This document shows positions 28,437 through 39,242 of a DNA stretch of 43,558 nt, in pieces (the first letter of the stretch is position 1; the number at the start of each line of letters is the position of its first letter). A model generated the notes under the pieces. It ran no database searches, was not told the origin of the DNA, and was given only the letters and a program-made list of their open reading frames with translations. Position numbers and translations under genes: made by a program. Source of the stretch: Asparagopsis taxiformis (taxonomy: Eukaryota; Rhodophyta; Florideophyceae; Bonnemaisoniales; Bonnemaisoniaceae); the NCBI GenBank assembly GCA_030407315.1, contig JALQPE010002277.1:1-43558 (forward strand), read 5' to 3'.

Positions 28437-29272
28437 GGAAATGGCTCGCTCATCGCCGCTGCAGACGCCAACCCGCTGCCCATCACTCGAAGACGATTCC
28501 CCAATCCGCTCTGCACATGTATCATGATCACACGCGGCCGAACGTTCCTTTTGATCACCTCGTCCACATTGGCCCTTGCTTTACGGTCATTCATATTTGT
28601 CAAAAGTCTCTCTAGCATTTTTGTCTTCATGCAACCAATCACACCCCATGGGATTTCAAAGTCGTCACACAGTCGTCTCCCTAGTGCTGTACGCCACGTC
28701 TCTTCGATTTCATCATCGCCAACAAGCGTAAACAAGTCTGGAGGGAAGTATGTCGCAACCAAATGCGACTTGTTGTCATCAATAGGCTCATATACTGACC
28801 CGTGACTACGTGACGTCCAGGGGTCATTCAACTGTTCCAGCACAAGTGAATTGAGATCAATCTGGGCACGTGGGAATTTGACACCCTCTTGTTTACGACA
28901 TGCATCTTCATGCCCAATATGAGAGACATGATCATGGCTGACATTACGCCGCTTGAGACCAGTAGAAACCAGCCGACGGTAAAGGTCTTCATCATCGTAA
29001 CCATAGGTGCGTATACGTTCATCATAACCACCGACATTCCAGAAATTACGCTGTGAAACGAGCAAAGCCCCATTCAGATGTATTTCATTTGCATCGCGCG
29101 CGTTGATGTAATAGCCAGTATAGAAGAACGGCTGCGTCGCAGACAGCTTGTGACTAACAATAGCCTCGAGCGACAGGACATAATCACAGTCCACCTTGAA
29201 GAAGACATCAAAGGTGGCTCTACTGAACGCCAAATTGTACGCACGCGCGTTCGATGTACAGGATTGTTTCAT
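28262..29272 (-). pseudogene. Galactosyltransferase-like (GT2) segment plus truncated LGNRLR domain
   Basis: The frame opens mid-domain at ARAYNLAFSRATFDVFFKVD, the donor-binding half of a GT-A glycosyltransferase with a DCD-type metal motif. It continues through NARDANEIHLNGALLVS and GGYDERIRTYGYDDEDLYRRL, typical of the N-terminal galactosyltransferase family. Near the end comes IHVQSGLGNRLRVMGSGLASAAA, the start of a second sugar-transfer-like domain (VQNGLGNRLRAL type), which stops after about 20 residues. From there the sequence runs into the IPK gene in another frame. The beginning of the GT domain is replaced by a TPS fragment. It is a fragment joined at both ends rather than a whole gene; sugar specificity is unknown. 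Confidence 0.7.
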
Positions 29273-29720
29273 TGGAAAACTTGTCTTCCAGAATTTTCAA
29301 CACCTCAACCGTGTCACTCGCAACGAAAGCGTGCCATGCCTCGCGAGCGAAACACTTCATCTTGCTGTCGTTTCCATAGACATCTGTGATCATGTGGAAG
29401 ATCGGCCATAGGGTTCCCTTGCAGAAGCCCTGGTAGAACTTGGTCCGCGTCTCGGACGTGATGAAGACGGAGACACAATTAAATTCATTGGAAAGTTTGG
29501 ACTCGATCGTACTGCGTTCTCGAGGGATGATGGGCTCAATAGTATTGAGAATTCCCACCCAGAGTGGGGAAATCCTGCGCTCGTCGAGCCCGCGAAGTAA
29601 ACCGGTGCAGGTGAGATACAAATCATCGTTATCCCAGGTAAACGACCAGTTTCCATCCGCTTCTTTCTTTGCGGTTATTAGCAATCGGTACATGACGATA
29701 ATGGCGTGACACCAGAACAC
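29220..29720 (-). pseudogene. Trehalose-6-phosphate synthase (GT20) N-terminal fragment
   Basis: Recognisable TPS sequence: YRLLITAKKEADGNWSF (the VSNRLPV-type start of the fold), GLLRGLDERR, LWVGILNT, EFNCVSVFI, then FCKGTLWPIFH and DVYG, and EAWHAFV. TPS makes trehalose 6-phosphate from UDP-glucose and glucose 6-phosphate. Only about the first 150 residues of a domain of roughly 450 are present: the HDYHL motif, later nucleotide-sugar residues and any phosphatase domain are missing. After EAWHAFV the sequence becomes galactosyltransferase-like, with a +1 change of frame near 29225-29270. A single upstream frame change (29678-29720) links it to the CBM20-like part. Confidence 0.72.
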
Positions 29721-30480
29721 TGTTCTGGTTCGGTGAATGAGACGGGACTGATTGCCGGGGTGGTTTGGGCCTCTGTATCGAGTTCTTTTTCGCGAGAATG
29801 CCCTGCAAGGGTGAAAGCAGCTTTTGCAGCGCGAGCTTCTGCGTTGTCGTTGAAAACATTACATTGGCCATCAACAACCATGGTCGCGCTGCCTTCAGTT
29901 TTTACGGAGCTGTCTTCTTTGAATTGCTCCCAGAAGTCCGCGTCTGGAACAATGTCAAGATCGGAAGATTGCGGATCTGAGTTAAGCGGTTGGCGGGGCT
30001 GTTGAGCGCCTGCATCGATGGGTTCATTGCCGGGCATGCAGACGTACTTGTACACATTACGACGGTTGGCGGGCAATGTGACGCTGATACGCCATATGGG
30101 GAAGTCGGCAACAGAGGTAGTTAGCTCAATGGCGCGCGACTTGGATCCATCGACTTCAATGTTGCCATTACCTTGTCTTCCCCACCATCCAGTCCAGGAT
30201 GCCTTTCGGTACTTGTTGAATCCCGCAAAGCTGTCGGTATTCCGCTCAGCAACGATAATATACTGTTCGAACGCGTGACTGTCTTCCCAGCTGGCGAAAG
30301 AAATGAAATGGACCTCGACAAAACACCAACCCGCTTTGAAAAATCTGCCAGCACAGAATTCGAACTACCATTCCTGCGCAAAGTAGGCCGTCCAGATGGG
30401 CTAGGAGCCTGTGGCTGATCATCGGTCGGAACCTTGAGCAATGTCCTCAAATTGGACATACTGCCGGCATATTCACCCAT
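29678..30480 (-). pseudogene. N-terminal region of the TPS-like gene with CBM20-like module
   Basis: An ATG at 30480 (MGEYAGSMSNLRTLLKV) starts a Ser/Arg-rich leader. A second frame, open from about 30357 to 29678, reads FVEVHFISFASWEDSHAF, later AIELTTSVADFPIWRISVTL and PANRRNVYKYV. The last part fits the second half of a CBM20 starch-binding domain (PxWxxxxxLPAxxxxxYKY). An acidic/Gln-rich linker follows before the TPS part. CBM20 modules bind alpha-glucans. Two frame changes separate leader, CBM20-like module and TPS, so the gene is broken or poorly sequenced. The CBM20 assignment rests mainly on its C-terminal half. Confidence 0.5.
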
Positions 30481-30938
30481 ACCTGGACGCAGAGAGCGGT
30501 GTGTGATGAGGCGGAAAGGTTGTGTTGGATGGTAAGGTTGGTGAAGGTGGGATAGAAGGATGTTCGGCGATGGAAAGTGCAGAATGAAAGGAATCAGCCG
30601 ATGAATCGGAAAGGTTTTCGGGCTGTTGATGCATAACCTAGAAGTGGAGCAAGCTTCAGTAGTTTGCAAAGAGATGAAGATGATGGCCAAGTTGTAAAGG
30701 AAGATCACGCCCGGTCAAGTGCGATACTTGATATGATCTGTCGAGTGGCAACACTTGTTTTGTACTCGTGGCCACGTGGACGGGCGTTCCAACGAAATTA
30801 ATTTATTTCAAATCCGTCGGCGAAGTCGTAACACCAGCAACATTCTCACAGTGGCCTGATAGACATCCTTCCGTGACCTCAGTTCGCTACATCCGCAAAC
30901 CACCAACAACTTTGTTCTCAGCGCCCATCTTCCTCAAA

Positions 30939-32170
30939 ATGGGTATTCCAAACTATTCCATTCGTCATCTTCTTGGTGCCCCATACACAGGTGGTGGTTT
31001 GACTTTCACGAAATCAGGGAACACCTTGTTGCTCACTACCGAAGCGCGTCTCATTCAAATTGATCTCGTTGCAGGTCGAACTCGCACTCTCTCGTTCGAG
31101 GCCACCCATCCTCTCTTGCACATTTCTCAATCCTAAACGACTGGACAGATCCTACTTGTCGACGAGCTCGCTCGCTGCTACCTCGTCTCGTCGTCATCCG
31201 CACGGATATCCGCTCGCATGTCTCTGTGCCTCTCTAGAATCACAGCTCCTCGCATATCTCCTTCTGGTGCATTCGCTTCATTCGCATCAGATTATACGGT
31301 GGAAATCTGGTGAGTACCGCTCACTCCAATCCCCTCCCATGCTGACTTTAACAAACACGCTGGCTTTAATGTCGGCGCCGCTGCTCCACCATGTATAACT
31401 GTATAGCTTGGAGCCCTGACTCACATCGTATGGCAGTTGGAGATTCGTCTGGAACAACGCATGTCTCCTCAGTAAATTCCGATCACCGGGCGGGCGTTCA
31501 TGTTCGACCTCTCGTCTTATACGGCCATCGTGAAGCGATCAACACTGTACTCTTCGTTGGTAAGCGCGCCCCTCTTACTATCTCTTGTGATGAGGTTTTG
31601 TTGTGCTGGCGTCTTCGATATAACGACCTACAATCTGATGGTGCACCGCGATCTCTGCATGGATGTCGCCGTCGTCGAAAGCATGTTGTTCCTGTTGAGG
31701 CCAAACTCATGAGCAGGCATTATGTTAAGTGCGGCGGTGGCAAACGTGTGCGTTCAGCTTCTGCTCACGGAGTATTGGATAAATTGAATTCTAAGAAGGT
31801 GACGCTCGGCGGGGAAGCGATGGATGCAATCAATGACGACAGTGAGGAGGATGTAGACTATGGCGAGATGCGGCATGCGGATCAAATGTCGCTTCCGGGC
31901 GCACGCTCTGAAAGTCTACTTCGACGAAAAAAGCTGATGAAAGCAGAAGTCCATTGTGTTAGCGTTTGTCCCACTGGTCGGCTCTGGGCTGCGGTTTCTA
32001 TGGAAGGAGTACTCGTTTACAGTGAAGAGTCAAATATCGATGACGGTTTGGGAGAGGACTGGTAACACGAGCTATCAACATTTTGGGCACGCTGCAGCGT
32101 CTTGATGAAGCCGTCAGACATGTAGTCGTGTCGGATTGCATCCCCAAGACATAGTGAAATTTTCCAACGT
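30939..32170 (+). pseudogene. PWP2: PWP2-like WD40 ribosome-biogenesis protein, internally deleted relic
   Basis: PWP2 is a U3 snoRNP/SSU-processome WD40 protein needed for 18S rRNA maturation. The start (YSIRHLLGAPYTGGGLTFT) matches its N-terminus. After a TAA at 31134-31136 it continues as GQILLVDELARCYLVS and SDYTVEIW, then with frame changes CIAWSPDSHRMAVG, LYGHREAINTVLF, CDEVLLCWRL and SRHYVKC. From SAH at about 31771 it jumps straight to GVLDKLNSKKVT, SLPGARSE and PTGRLWAAVSMEGVLVYS, which in intact PWP2 lie hundreds of residues later. Thus most central WD repeats are missing. A degraded C-terminal piece (LQRLDEAVRHVVVSDCIP) follows to about 32170. Stops, frame changes and the deletion mean no functional product from this copy. 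Confidence 0.8.
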
Positions 32171-32370
32171 GAACTGATGATGTTCCTGCGTAGTGCACAG
32201 TTATATTATACGTCACTGGACAGTAAATATTTCGTTCCCCGTTGCTGCCATCCTCTGCCTAAGTTGATTTTACTCATTTGTCGCTCAAACATACTCCAAC
32301 CGAAATTGAATTCTGCTGCGTTTGATAGGTGTGGATCTTGGAAACATTGCTATTGGTTCACAGAAATATT

Positions 32371-32672
32371 CTAGTCTAGGTCTAGGAACTTGGTCAAGAA
32401 GTCACGCGAATAGGAATCCAGCCGATCATCTACAAGCTCCGGGATCTCAAGGATAACACTGTCAGGAGAGATATGGTCGACCCAAGGGCATCCATTCCTT
32501 CTCAAACATGGTTCATAACGGCACGTTAGAGCATTTCCATCCTTCTTTTCCATCCATTCAACTGTAATCTTGAGTACATTTCTTTCCTTTTTCCCCTTTC
32601 TACACCTTTAACATTTGCTAACCAGAAAGGCTCCTCAGCTGAACAGCCTGTCCCTTTCACAGCAACAAACGT
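32371..32672 (-). pseudogene. 3' part of the host gene interrupted by element C
   Basis: Minus strand, left of the insertion: an acidic repeat (EESDDMVN) leads into TFVAVKGTGCSAEEPFWLANV, then after one frame change NVLKITVEWMEKKDGNALTC, CPWVDHISPDSVI and a stop at 32371. The amino-acid texture is clearly coding. FWLAxV followed by a tryptophan-containing strand and a W-V-D segment recalls small chromatin-reader-like folds, but I cannot name the family. The same EESDDMVN repeat is found on the other side of element C, so both sides belong to one gene. Confidence 0.5.
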
Positions 32673-32707
32673 GTTGACCATATCATCTGATTCCTCGGGG
32701 CGCAACT
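32673..32707. repeat. Left copy of a host direct repeat at the C insertion site
   Basis: GTTGACCATATCATCTGATT and the following 15 bases recur at about 39264-39298 with two mismatches. On the minus strand they encode the EESDDMVN-type protein repeat. Element C entered at CAACT inside this tandem. Confidence 0.8.
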
Positions 32708-33182
32708 TGTGAGAATCAAAATGGTCGCTTACCAGTGTTTACTAAAAATTGCGAGCTCACCAGATTATTTCTACTACTGGCGAGATGCGCCAACGGTGAG
32801 TCGGACAGCCTGTTCTTGGTTTGTCCAGACAGTCTGTCGTTGCCATCACCACCTGCCAATCTGGTACACGTGTGATTTCTATCATGCCATCGCCACGTGT
32901 ACATATATCATAACATTTTTCCCAGTGCCAGGACCTCAACTCGTCCTAGCATTTCTAATTACTAATTTGAATTATGACAAACAAATTAAAACTTCTGAGG
33001 CTAGTTACTCCGTAATGGAGTGTCGTAAGAGCCCCGGAGAAGTTGCTACCCGACTAATTCGGTGACGCTGAATACAATGAGATAGGTTTCGGAGCGCTCA
33101 GAGCACTCCTTCATAGAGAAATCGAGAGTCAAAGTTTTCTCACGGAATTAGGCCTTCGAGGCCTATTCGCAGTGATTCAACA
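32708..33182 (-). repeat. 3' LTR of element C
   Basis: 475 bp; matches both B LTRs in reverse complement with no difference seen. Polypurine complement CTCCCCCTCTTTG follows at 33183. Confidence 0.95.
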
Positions 33183-33197
33183 CTCCCCCTCTTTGGC

Positions 33198-36100
33198 TTA
33201 CTCGATTGATGACAGTGCTGACACACCCATAAGTTCTCGGAGCTTCATGAACTGAACGCGTTGCAGAGGCTTAGTCAGCAGGTCGGCTATCATTTCAGAT
33301 GTTGGGCAGTAGTCAATTGCAAACATCTCCTTCAGTAGACAATCTCGGACGAAATGATATTGGATGTCGATATGTTTGGTTCGAGTTCCCGATGCGTCAT
33401 TCTTGGCCATCTTGATTGAGCCTTGGTTATCGACATTGATGAGAATCGGATCTGCGGAGCTGTTCCCGCTGCCGAAACCAACTATATTGCTGAGCCAAAT
33501 AGCCTCCTTTACAGCAGCACTCAGGGCCATGTATTCAGCCTCGGAGGAAGACTGAGCTACACAGCTTTGCTTGCGAGACTTCCAGCTCACAGCTGCGCCA
33601 GCCATCATGAAGACGTAGCCGCTGGTAGATTTCCGATTTATTGTGCAGCCTCCCCAATCTGAGTCGCTAAATCCTACCGGTGATAGATCCTCTGAGGCCT
33701 TGTAAAGTACCCCAAAACCTTTAGTACCTGAAACATATCGTAGAACGCGCTTCACAGCTACCCAGAGAGATTTGGTTGGAGTCTCGACGAACTGAGCAAG
33801 TCTTCCGACTGCAAACGCGATGTCAGGACGAGTTCCCACAGCTAGATACATTAGGCTTCCAATGGCTTTGCGGTAGAGTGTGGAGTCAATTGCCTCTGTT
33901 TCGGTATCCCCAATCGAGATCTGAGCTTGCATTGGAGTTGTAACAGGGCTGGAGTTTTCCATTCCGAATCGTTCCAATACCTTTTCGGCGTATCGGGTTT
34001 GATTCAAGTGCAACAGCCCTCTGGAAGGGTCTCGTACAATTTCTAGTCCAAGGCACACTCGAGCTCTGCCACAGTCTTTCATCTCGAAGCGTTTGCAGAA
34101 CTCTTCCTTTAGTTCGTCCAATAAGTCTCTGCTGCTAGAGGCCAGCAACAAATCATCCACGTAAAGTGCAATGATCATCATAGAATCCTTACTGTTCCTA
34201 ACATAGAAGCATGGATCGTACGGGGAGCTCTGGAATGTGAGTTCAGATATGAGAAACTCGTCAATTTTAGCGTGCCACTGCTGGAGCCTGTTTGAGACCG
34301 TAAAGTGCTTTCTGAAGTTTACAGACATGGTTGGGATACGCTGGACTCACAAACCCCTCAGGCTGCTCCATGTATATTTCTTGTTCGAGGTCACCATAGA
34401 GAAAGGCTGTCTTCACATCCATCTGATCGCAGAAAAGATCGTGATGAACAGTCAGAGCGAAGAACATGCGTAGAGTGCAGAACTTGACAACAGGTGCGTA
34501 TGTTTCGGCATAGTCAATGCCATATTTCTGCTCGAATCCTCGCGTTACGAGCCGAGCTTTATGCTTTATTGAGTGCTCTCCGTTGTCGTTGATGATATCT
34601 TTGCGTTTGAAGACCCATTTTGAAGAAAGAAGGTTGACAGCTTCACTGCGGGGGACCAGAATCCAAGTGCGATTTGCATGGAGAGAATCCATTTCGGATT
34701 GGATTGCTTCGATCCATAGACCTTTCTCCTCCCCCTTGGTCACCTCAGTGAAGGTGAGGAGGTGTTCTGGAGTGGAATCAGCCGCAGCAGAAACGATGGC
34801 AGTGGTTTTCCACCATTCACCCGGAGGTTTCGAGCACGGGAAGATTTTCGAGGAGCATTCATAATGGAAACGTCAGGTCCTGAAGCAGATGTGGGTGGAG
34901 GAGATTGTGGCTGTGATGTGATATGTTCAGTAGAGGGACTTGAGGGTGGAGAGGGAGGAGAGTTCTTTTGTGTACGAGAACCTGGAGAGTTCTCAGATGT
35001 GTGGTTCTCAAAAGTCTCATAAGAGAAAGTGTCAAATTCTGTGTAGTCAGACTCCTTAGTCACCGTTTTCGATTTCGTCTCGTCGAAGATCACATCTCGA
35101 GACACTACTATTTTCTCATTTGTAAAGTCCCATAACTTGTATGCTTTCTGTGCTTCTGCGTACCCAAGCATTATCGCTTTGACTGAACGGTAGTCTAGCG
35201 TCTGTAGATGTTTATCTGGAATTTTATACCAGCAATTACTGCCGAACGTGCGCAAGTGCGCGATGTTTGGTTTTCGGCCGTGCCAGATTTCAAAAGGAGT
35301 CGTTCCAGATGGAAGAGAACGACTAGTAATTCGATTACGAATGTAGGCAGCACAAGAGAGTGCCTCTGCCCAGAACTCCAATGGAGTAGAGTTGTGATGA
35401 AGCATGGTTCGAATGTGATCCTTCAGAGTTCGATTCATACGTTCTGCTACGCCGTTCTGTTGTGGAGTGTATGCACAAGTCGTCTGCCGTTTGATGCCTT
35501 TCATTTCAAGGAAAGAGCAGAACTCATTGGAGAAATATTCTCCCCCTCCGTCGGAGCGTAATTGACGAAGTACTCGCCCTGTTTGTGTTTCAGCCAAACA
35601 CAGAAATCGCTGGAATGCATCGAAGCAATCAGACTTCCGATGCAACGGATAGACAGTGAGCCAACGAGACTTGTCGTCAATGAAAGTAACGAAATATCGA
35701 GCTCCCCCTTTTGAGCGTGGTTCTATAGGCCCTGCTAGGTCTGTGTGAACTAAATCAAGTATCTCAAAGGCTCTCGTCAGAGAAGATTTCGGGATCGCTA
35801 CACGAGGCATTTTACCGGTAACGCACCCTTCACACAGATGGGTTTTCGGGGATGAGTCGTTTTTGATTCTGAGTCCATTCACCGCGGAGATTTGTGCCAT
35901 TCGAGATATTCCATTTTTGTCGAAGTGGCCTAATCGTTCATGCCATAGTTGCAGAGAAGCAACACAAGCAGATTCTATTCCAATATCCCTTTCTTTAATA
36001 GGAACATTGAGATCGATAGCATAGAGTCCGTTACGTTTGTGTCCGGTGGCTATCGCGCCTCCGTCTTTAGTTAAGATGACTCCATTGTTCGTAAACTGTA

Positions 36101-37270
36101 CCGATATTCCACGAGCAGTGAGAGTACTCACTGATATGAGGGAAAAAATAAATGACGGAACATGAAGGACATCTTTAAGTAGGTAAACTCTTTCTTTCCC
36201 GTTTACTAGGATTGAAAGTTTAACATCGCCACATCCCACAGCTAGTGCAGTTGATTTGTCTCCTAGAGTCACACTGAAAGGTTTTAATTTCTTGTAGGAA
36301 ACAAACATTGTTCGATCGAACGTCATATGAGAAGTAGCTGCGGAGTCGATGTACCAGGTAGATGCGATGTGTATCTCCTTGAGCGACTCAGAATATGATG
36401 AGAGTAGACAAACATACTCTTTTCCTTCATCATCTTTGTTCTGTTCAGTGTCCATCGCTACGGCAGCCATAGAGGTTAAGTTCGACTCTCGTTGAGATAT
36501 GTGAGCAGAAGTGCGAGGTTTGTTCGAGCGGGAGCGGGGAGGTCGGCCATACTTCTGCCAACAATACGGCTCTGTATGGTTCGTACGCCCACAGTGGGTA
36601 CATTTCTTCCTGTTGATGTTTCCAGAAGGCTTTCCACTTGTGGAAACCAAAGCAGCTGTATCCGAAGACGACCCTCGAGGTTTCTGGATCGCAGCTCGAC
36701 GCTCCTCTTGGAGAAGGAGACTGCGTACTTTGTCGAACGTAAAGGTGGGGTCCTCATCCCCGATAGCATCAAGAGCAGTAATAAGCGTTTGGAAAGACGA
36801 GGGAAGTCCATTGAGAACAGCCATGGCCATTTCTTTATCGTCAATGTTGACACCCATGGAGGTCAATACTGTTGCCATTTGTCGAACCCGGTTGATATAA
36901 ACCAGCATTTGCTCACCTGGTCTCATCGTAGCAGTATAGAAGTCCCGCCTCGCGGCTAGTTTGTTGAGCAATGTATGCCTTTGATGCACGTTACAAATCT
37001 CTTGCCACATTTCTAGAGCAGTAGTGGTGTGTGTAACATTCTGAGCATCTCGTCGGACAACGTGATTCCGATGGCCATTCGGGCAGTTTTATCCTTCCGT
37101 AGCCATTTCGAAAGCTCTTCTGGGTCTGTAGGGCGAGGAGGACAAAGTTCCGAGTCAATCATTTCGTCTACCTCTCGATGACCGAGGATGAGTTCCATCT
37201 TTTGTTTCCATGAATGGAAGTTGGAGTAGTCCAGCTTCTCTATTCGGATCCCAGATGTATTGCTCTCCAT
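33198..37270 (-). pseudogene. Ty1/copia gag-pol of element C, three small deletions
   Basis: From the ATG at 37270 the product follows B residue for residue except at three lesions. A 1-nt deletion near 37040 (ATGCTCAGAATG versus ATGCTCAAGAATG) stops Gag at about residue 75. A 1-nt deletion in an A-run near 34830 (CTCGAAACC versus CTCGAAAACC) lies between integrase and RT. A 2-nt deletion near 34283 (CTCCAGCAG versus CTCCAAGGCAG) lies in RT. All Gag, protease, integrase, RT and RNase H motifs are otherwise intact, and the codon that is TAA in B is CAA here. The lesions are all deletions, two of them in or beside short A-runs, so sequencing error is a real alternative to mutation. Confidence 0.92.
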
Positions 37271-37311
37271 CGCTCTTTAATATATTTTATCTGTTCGACC
37301 TTTCCCAAGTA

Positions 37312-37328
37312 GACGACTGATAGTCGTC
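37312..37328 (-). promoter_or_regulatory. Stem-loop 41 nt before the gag-pol ATG (element C)
   Basis: Same perfect 7-bp stem as in B, same spacing. Confidence 0.5.
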
Positions 37329-37453
37329 GAGGACCAAGCTGGGGTCTATAGGATAGAAACTTCTAGCTAAGAGCGAAGAAAGAAGGAGAACAAGTGAACA
37401 AGGTTTATGGATGCGAAATCAGCTAGATTCCTAGAGTATAGAAACGAAATTAT

Positions 37454-37875
37454 CTAATCGGAAGTGGAGGAAGAAGCTTTAGAAGCTTTGGAGATTTTGA
37501 GTGCCTTCTCAATTCCTAGATGGCGACGGCCGCGGAGGTGGTTGTCGAATTCACTTTTCGTGCGGACGATGACTCCACACGGTCGGCAAACCTTTAGACC
37601 TCCTTCTTTAAGACGTTCGACTGTCTTTTTATGTCTTGCGCCGTTGTAATGAGCGACCCTCGACTCGGCAGAATTGAGATAAACGTTGCAATCTTTGCAC
37701 CTAGAGCGATTCGCGTCCTTGTGCGCAGCGTACTTCGTCTTGTTATCTCTCCTCTCGGCAATGCTATAAGCCTTCCGGAAGACGCGATCGCGGAGAGATT
37801 CTCCTTCCCGGCGAAGCCTTGGACGAGGTTCTTCAAGTCGTGGCTGAACACGATCTTCTTCGTCACTGCTAGACA
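37454..37875 (-). CDS. Accessory double zinc-finger protein of copia element C
   Basis: Identical in predicted sequence to the B copy: acidic start, basic helix-like segment, two C-x2-C-x12-H-x5-H fingers and a Lys/Ser tail, 140 residues. It remains open although gag-pol of the same element has three frameshifts. The initiation codon again depends on removing the 96-bp intron at 37876-37971, joining the A paired with 37972 to TG at 37875-37874. Confidence 0.78.
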
Positions 37876-37971
37876 CTGCAGGAGAAGTAAAGGCGAAAGG
37901 TTAGGAGTTATACCGATCTTACTAAGGTCTAAACCTTGAAAATGACCGAAAGATGAAAGGTATTAACGTAC
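37876..37971 (-). promoter_or_regulatory. Predicted start-codon-creating intron, element C
   Basis: Same sequence and length as in B: GTACGTTAATACC donor, CTCCTAAC branch-like site, CTGCAG acceptor on the minus strand. Confidence 0.65.
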
Positions 37972-38146
37972 TTTTGATAGAGTTGATGAGACGAAAACCA
38001 ATGTATTTTAGTTGATGTGTAGTGAAGGCTATAATGCTATACCGATCAGGACAAGGTTGCTGACTTACAAGAGCAGAACCGAGTTGAGAAAGGTTTAGAC
38101 GAGCCAAGATAGAAGCAGCCGGTAGATCCAATAGGTTGGGCAAAAA

Positions 38147-38222
38147 CAGCCCAGTTGCTCAGTCGTTAATACTGTGCAGACCAAGAATTATTGGTCGTGC
38201 GTTCGAGTCCCCAACGGAACGC
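38147..38222 (+). other. tRNA-like sequence antisense in the leader of C
   Basis: Identical to the B copy; A-box-like TTGCTCAGTCGTTA and B-box-like GCGTTCGAGTCC about 45 bp apart, with an anticodon-arm-like hairpin between. Poor acceptor pairing argues against a functional tRNA. Confidence 0.5.
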
Positions 38223-38383
38223 CGTATTACTTTTTTCTTTGAGTTGCCTCAAGTGTCTTGAGATATTCCAAGTATGTCGCAAACTGCCAGGATGTCACCT
38301 GTAGTGATGACACAGTGTCAATGTGACAGTTATAGTTGACAATTGATGTCAAGATGACAGAAAAGTTTTGTCCGGAGTGCGCC

Positions 38384-38535
38384 GAGCGGAGCGAGGCGTA
38401 CAGGCGCCGGGGAGCGAGGCGTACAGGCGCCGGGGAGCGAGGCGTACAGGCGCCGGGGAGCGAGGCGTACAGGCGCCGGGGAGCGAGGCGTACAGGCGCC
38501 GGGGAGCGAGGCGTACAGGCGCGGGGAGCGAGGCG
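38384..38535 (-). repeat. 23-bp minisatellite in the leader of C
   Basis: About six full copies of GAGGCGTACAGGCGCCGGGG plus AGC (plus-strand reading), more regular than the B array. Confidence 0.85.
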
Positions 38536-38745
38536 GAGTGCAACGCGCAGAAAGAAACGAGTAAGAACGCGCGGGAAGAATGGGCAATACGAGCGAGCGA
38601 GCGAGAGGAGAAGCACGCAACGAGCGGAGAGCGTGGGTACCGAGTAACGCAAAATGAACGAGGAGCGAGGGCTGCTGGAAATATATGTTCGCGCGCGCCG
38701 GCGAAATTACTCACCACTGCGCCAAAATAAAATTGAAACGACCAC

Positions 38746-38768
38746 GAAAGCGTGCTGGGCCCATAACC
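38746..38768 (-). promoter_or_regulatory. Primer-binding site of element C
   Basis: Reverse complement of the B site; the plus strand here reads AGCGTGCTGGGCCCATAACC, the internal part of initiator tRNA-Met, abutting the 5' LTR. Confidence 0.85.
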
Positions 38769-39242
38769 TGTGAGAATCAAAATGGTCGCTTACCAGTGTT
38801 TACTAAAAATTGCGAGCTCACCAGATTATTTCTACTACTGGCGAGATGCGCCAACGGTGAGTCGGACAGCCTGTTCTTGGTTTGCCAGACAGTCTGTCGT
38901 TGCCATCACCACCTGCCAATCTGGTACACGTGTGATTTCTATCATGCCATCGCCACGTGTACATATATCATAACATTTTTCCCAGTGCCAGGACCTCAAC
39001 TCGTCCTAGCATTTCTAATTACTAATTTGAATTATGACAAACAAATTAAAACTTCTGAGGCTAGTTACTCCGTAATGGAGTGTCGTAAGAGCCCCGGAGA
39101 AGTTGCTACCCGACTAATTCGGTGACGCTGAATACAATGAGATAGGTTTCGGAGCGCTCAGAGCACTCCTTCATAGAGAAATCGAGAGTCAAAGTTTTCT
39201 CACGGAATTAGGCCTTCGAGGCCTATTCGCAGTGATTCAACA
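38769..39242 (-). repeat. 5' LTR of element C
   Basis: 474 bp; one T shorter than the 3' LTR (near 38884), otherwise identical as read. Confidence 0.95.

Larger units (their letters stand above)
32708..39242 (-). mobile_element. Complete Ty1/copia retrotransposon C
   Basis: Flanked by a perfect 5-bp duplication CAACT (32703-32707, 39243-39247). LTRs at 32708-33182 (475 bp) and 38769-39242 (474 bp) differ by one deleted T (TTTGTCC versus TTTGCC). Same organisation as element B and nearly identical to it, including LTRs, zinc-finger ORF and almost all gag-pol residues. It lies within coding sequence of a minus-strand host gene, in the same orientation as that gene. Confidence 0.95.
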
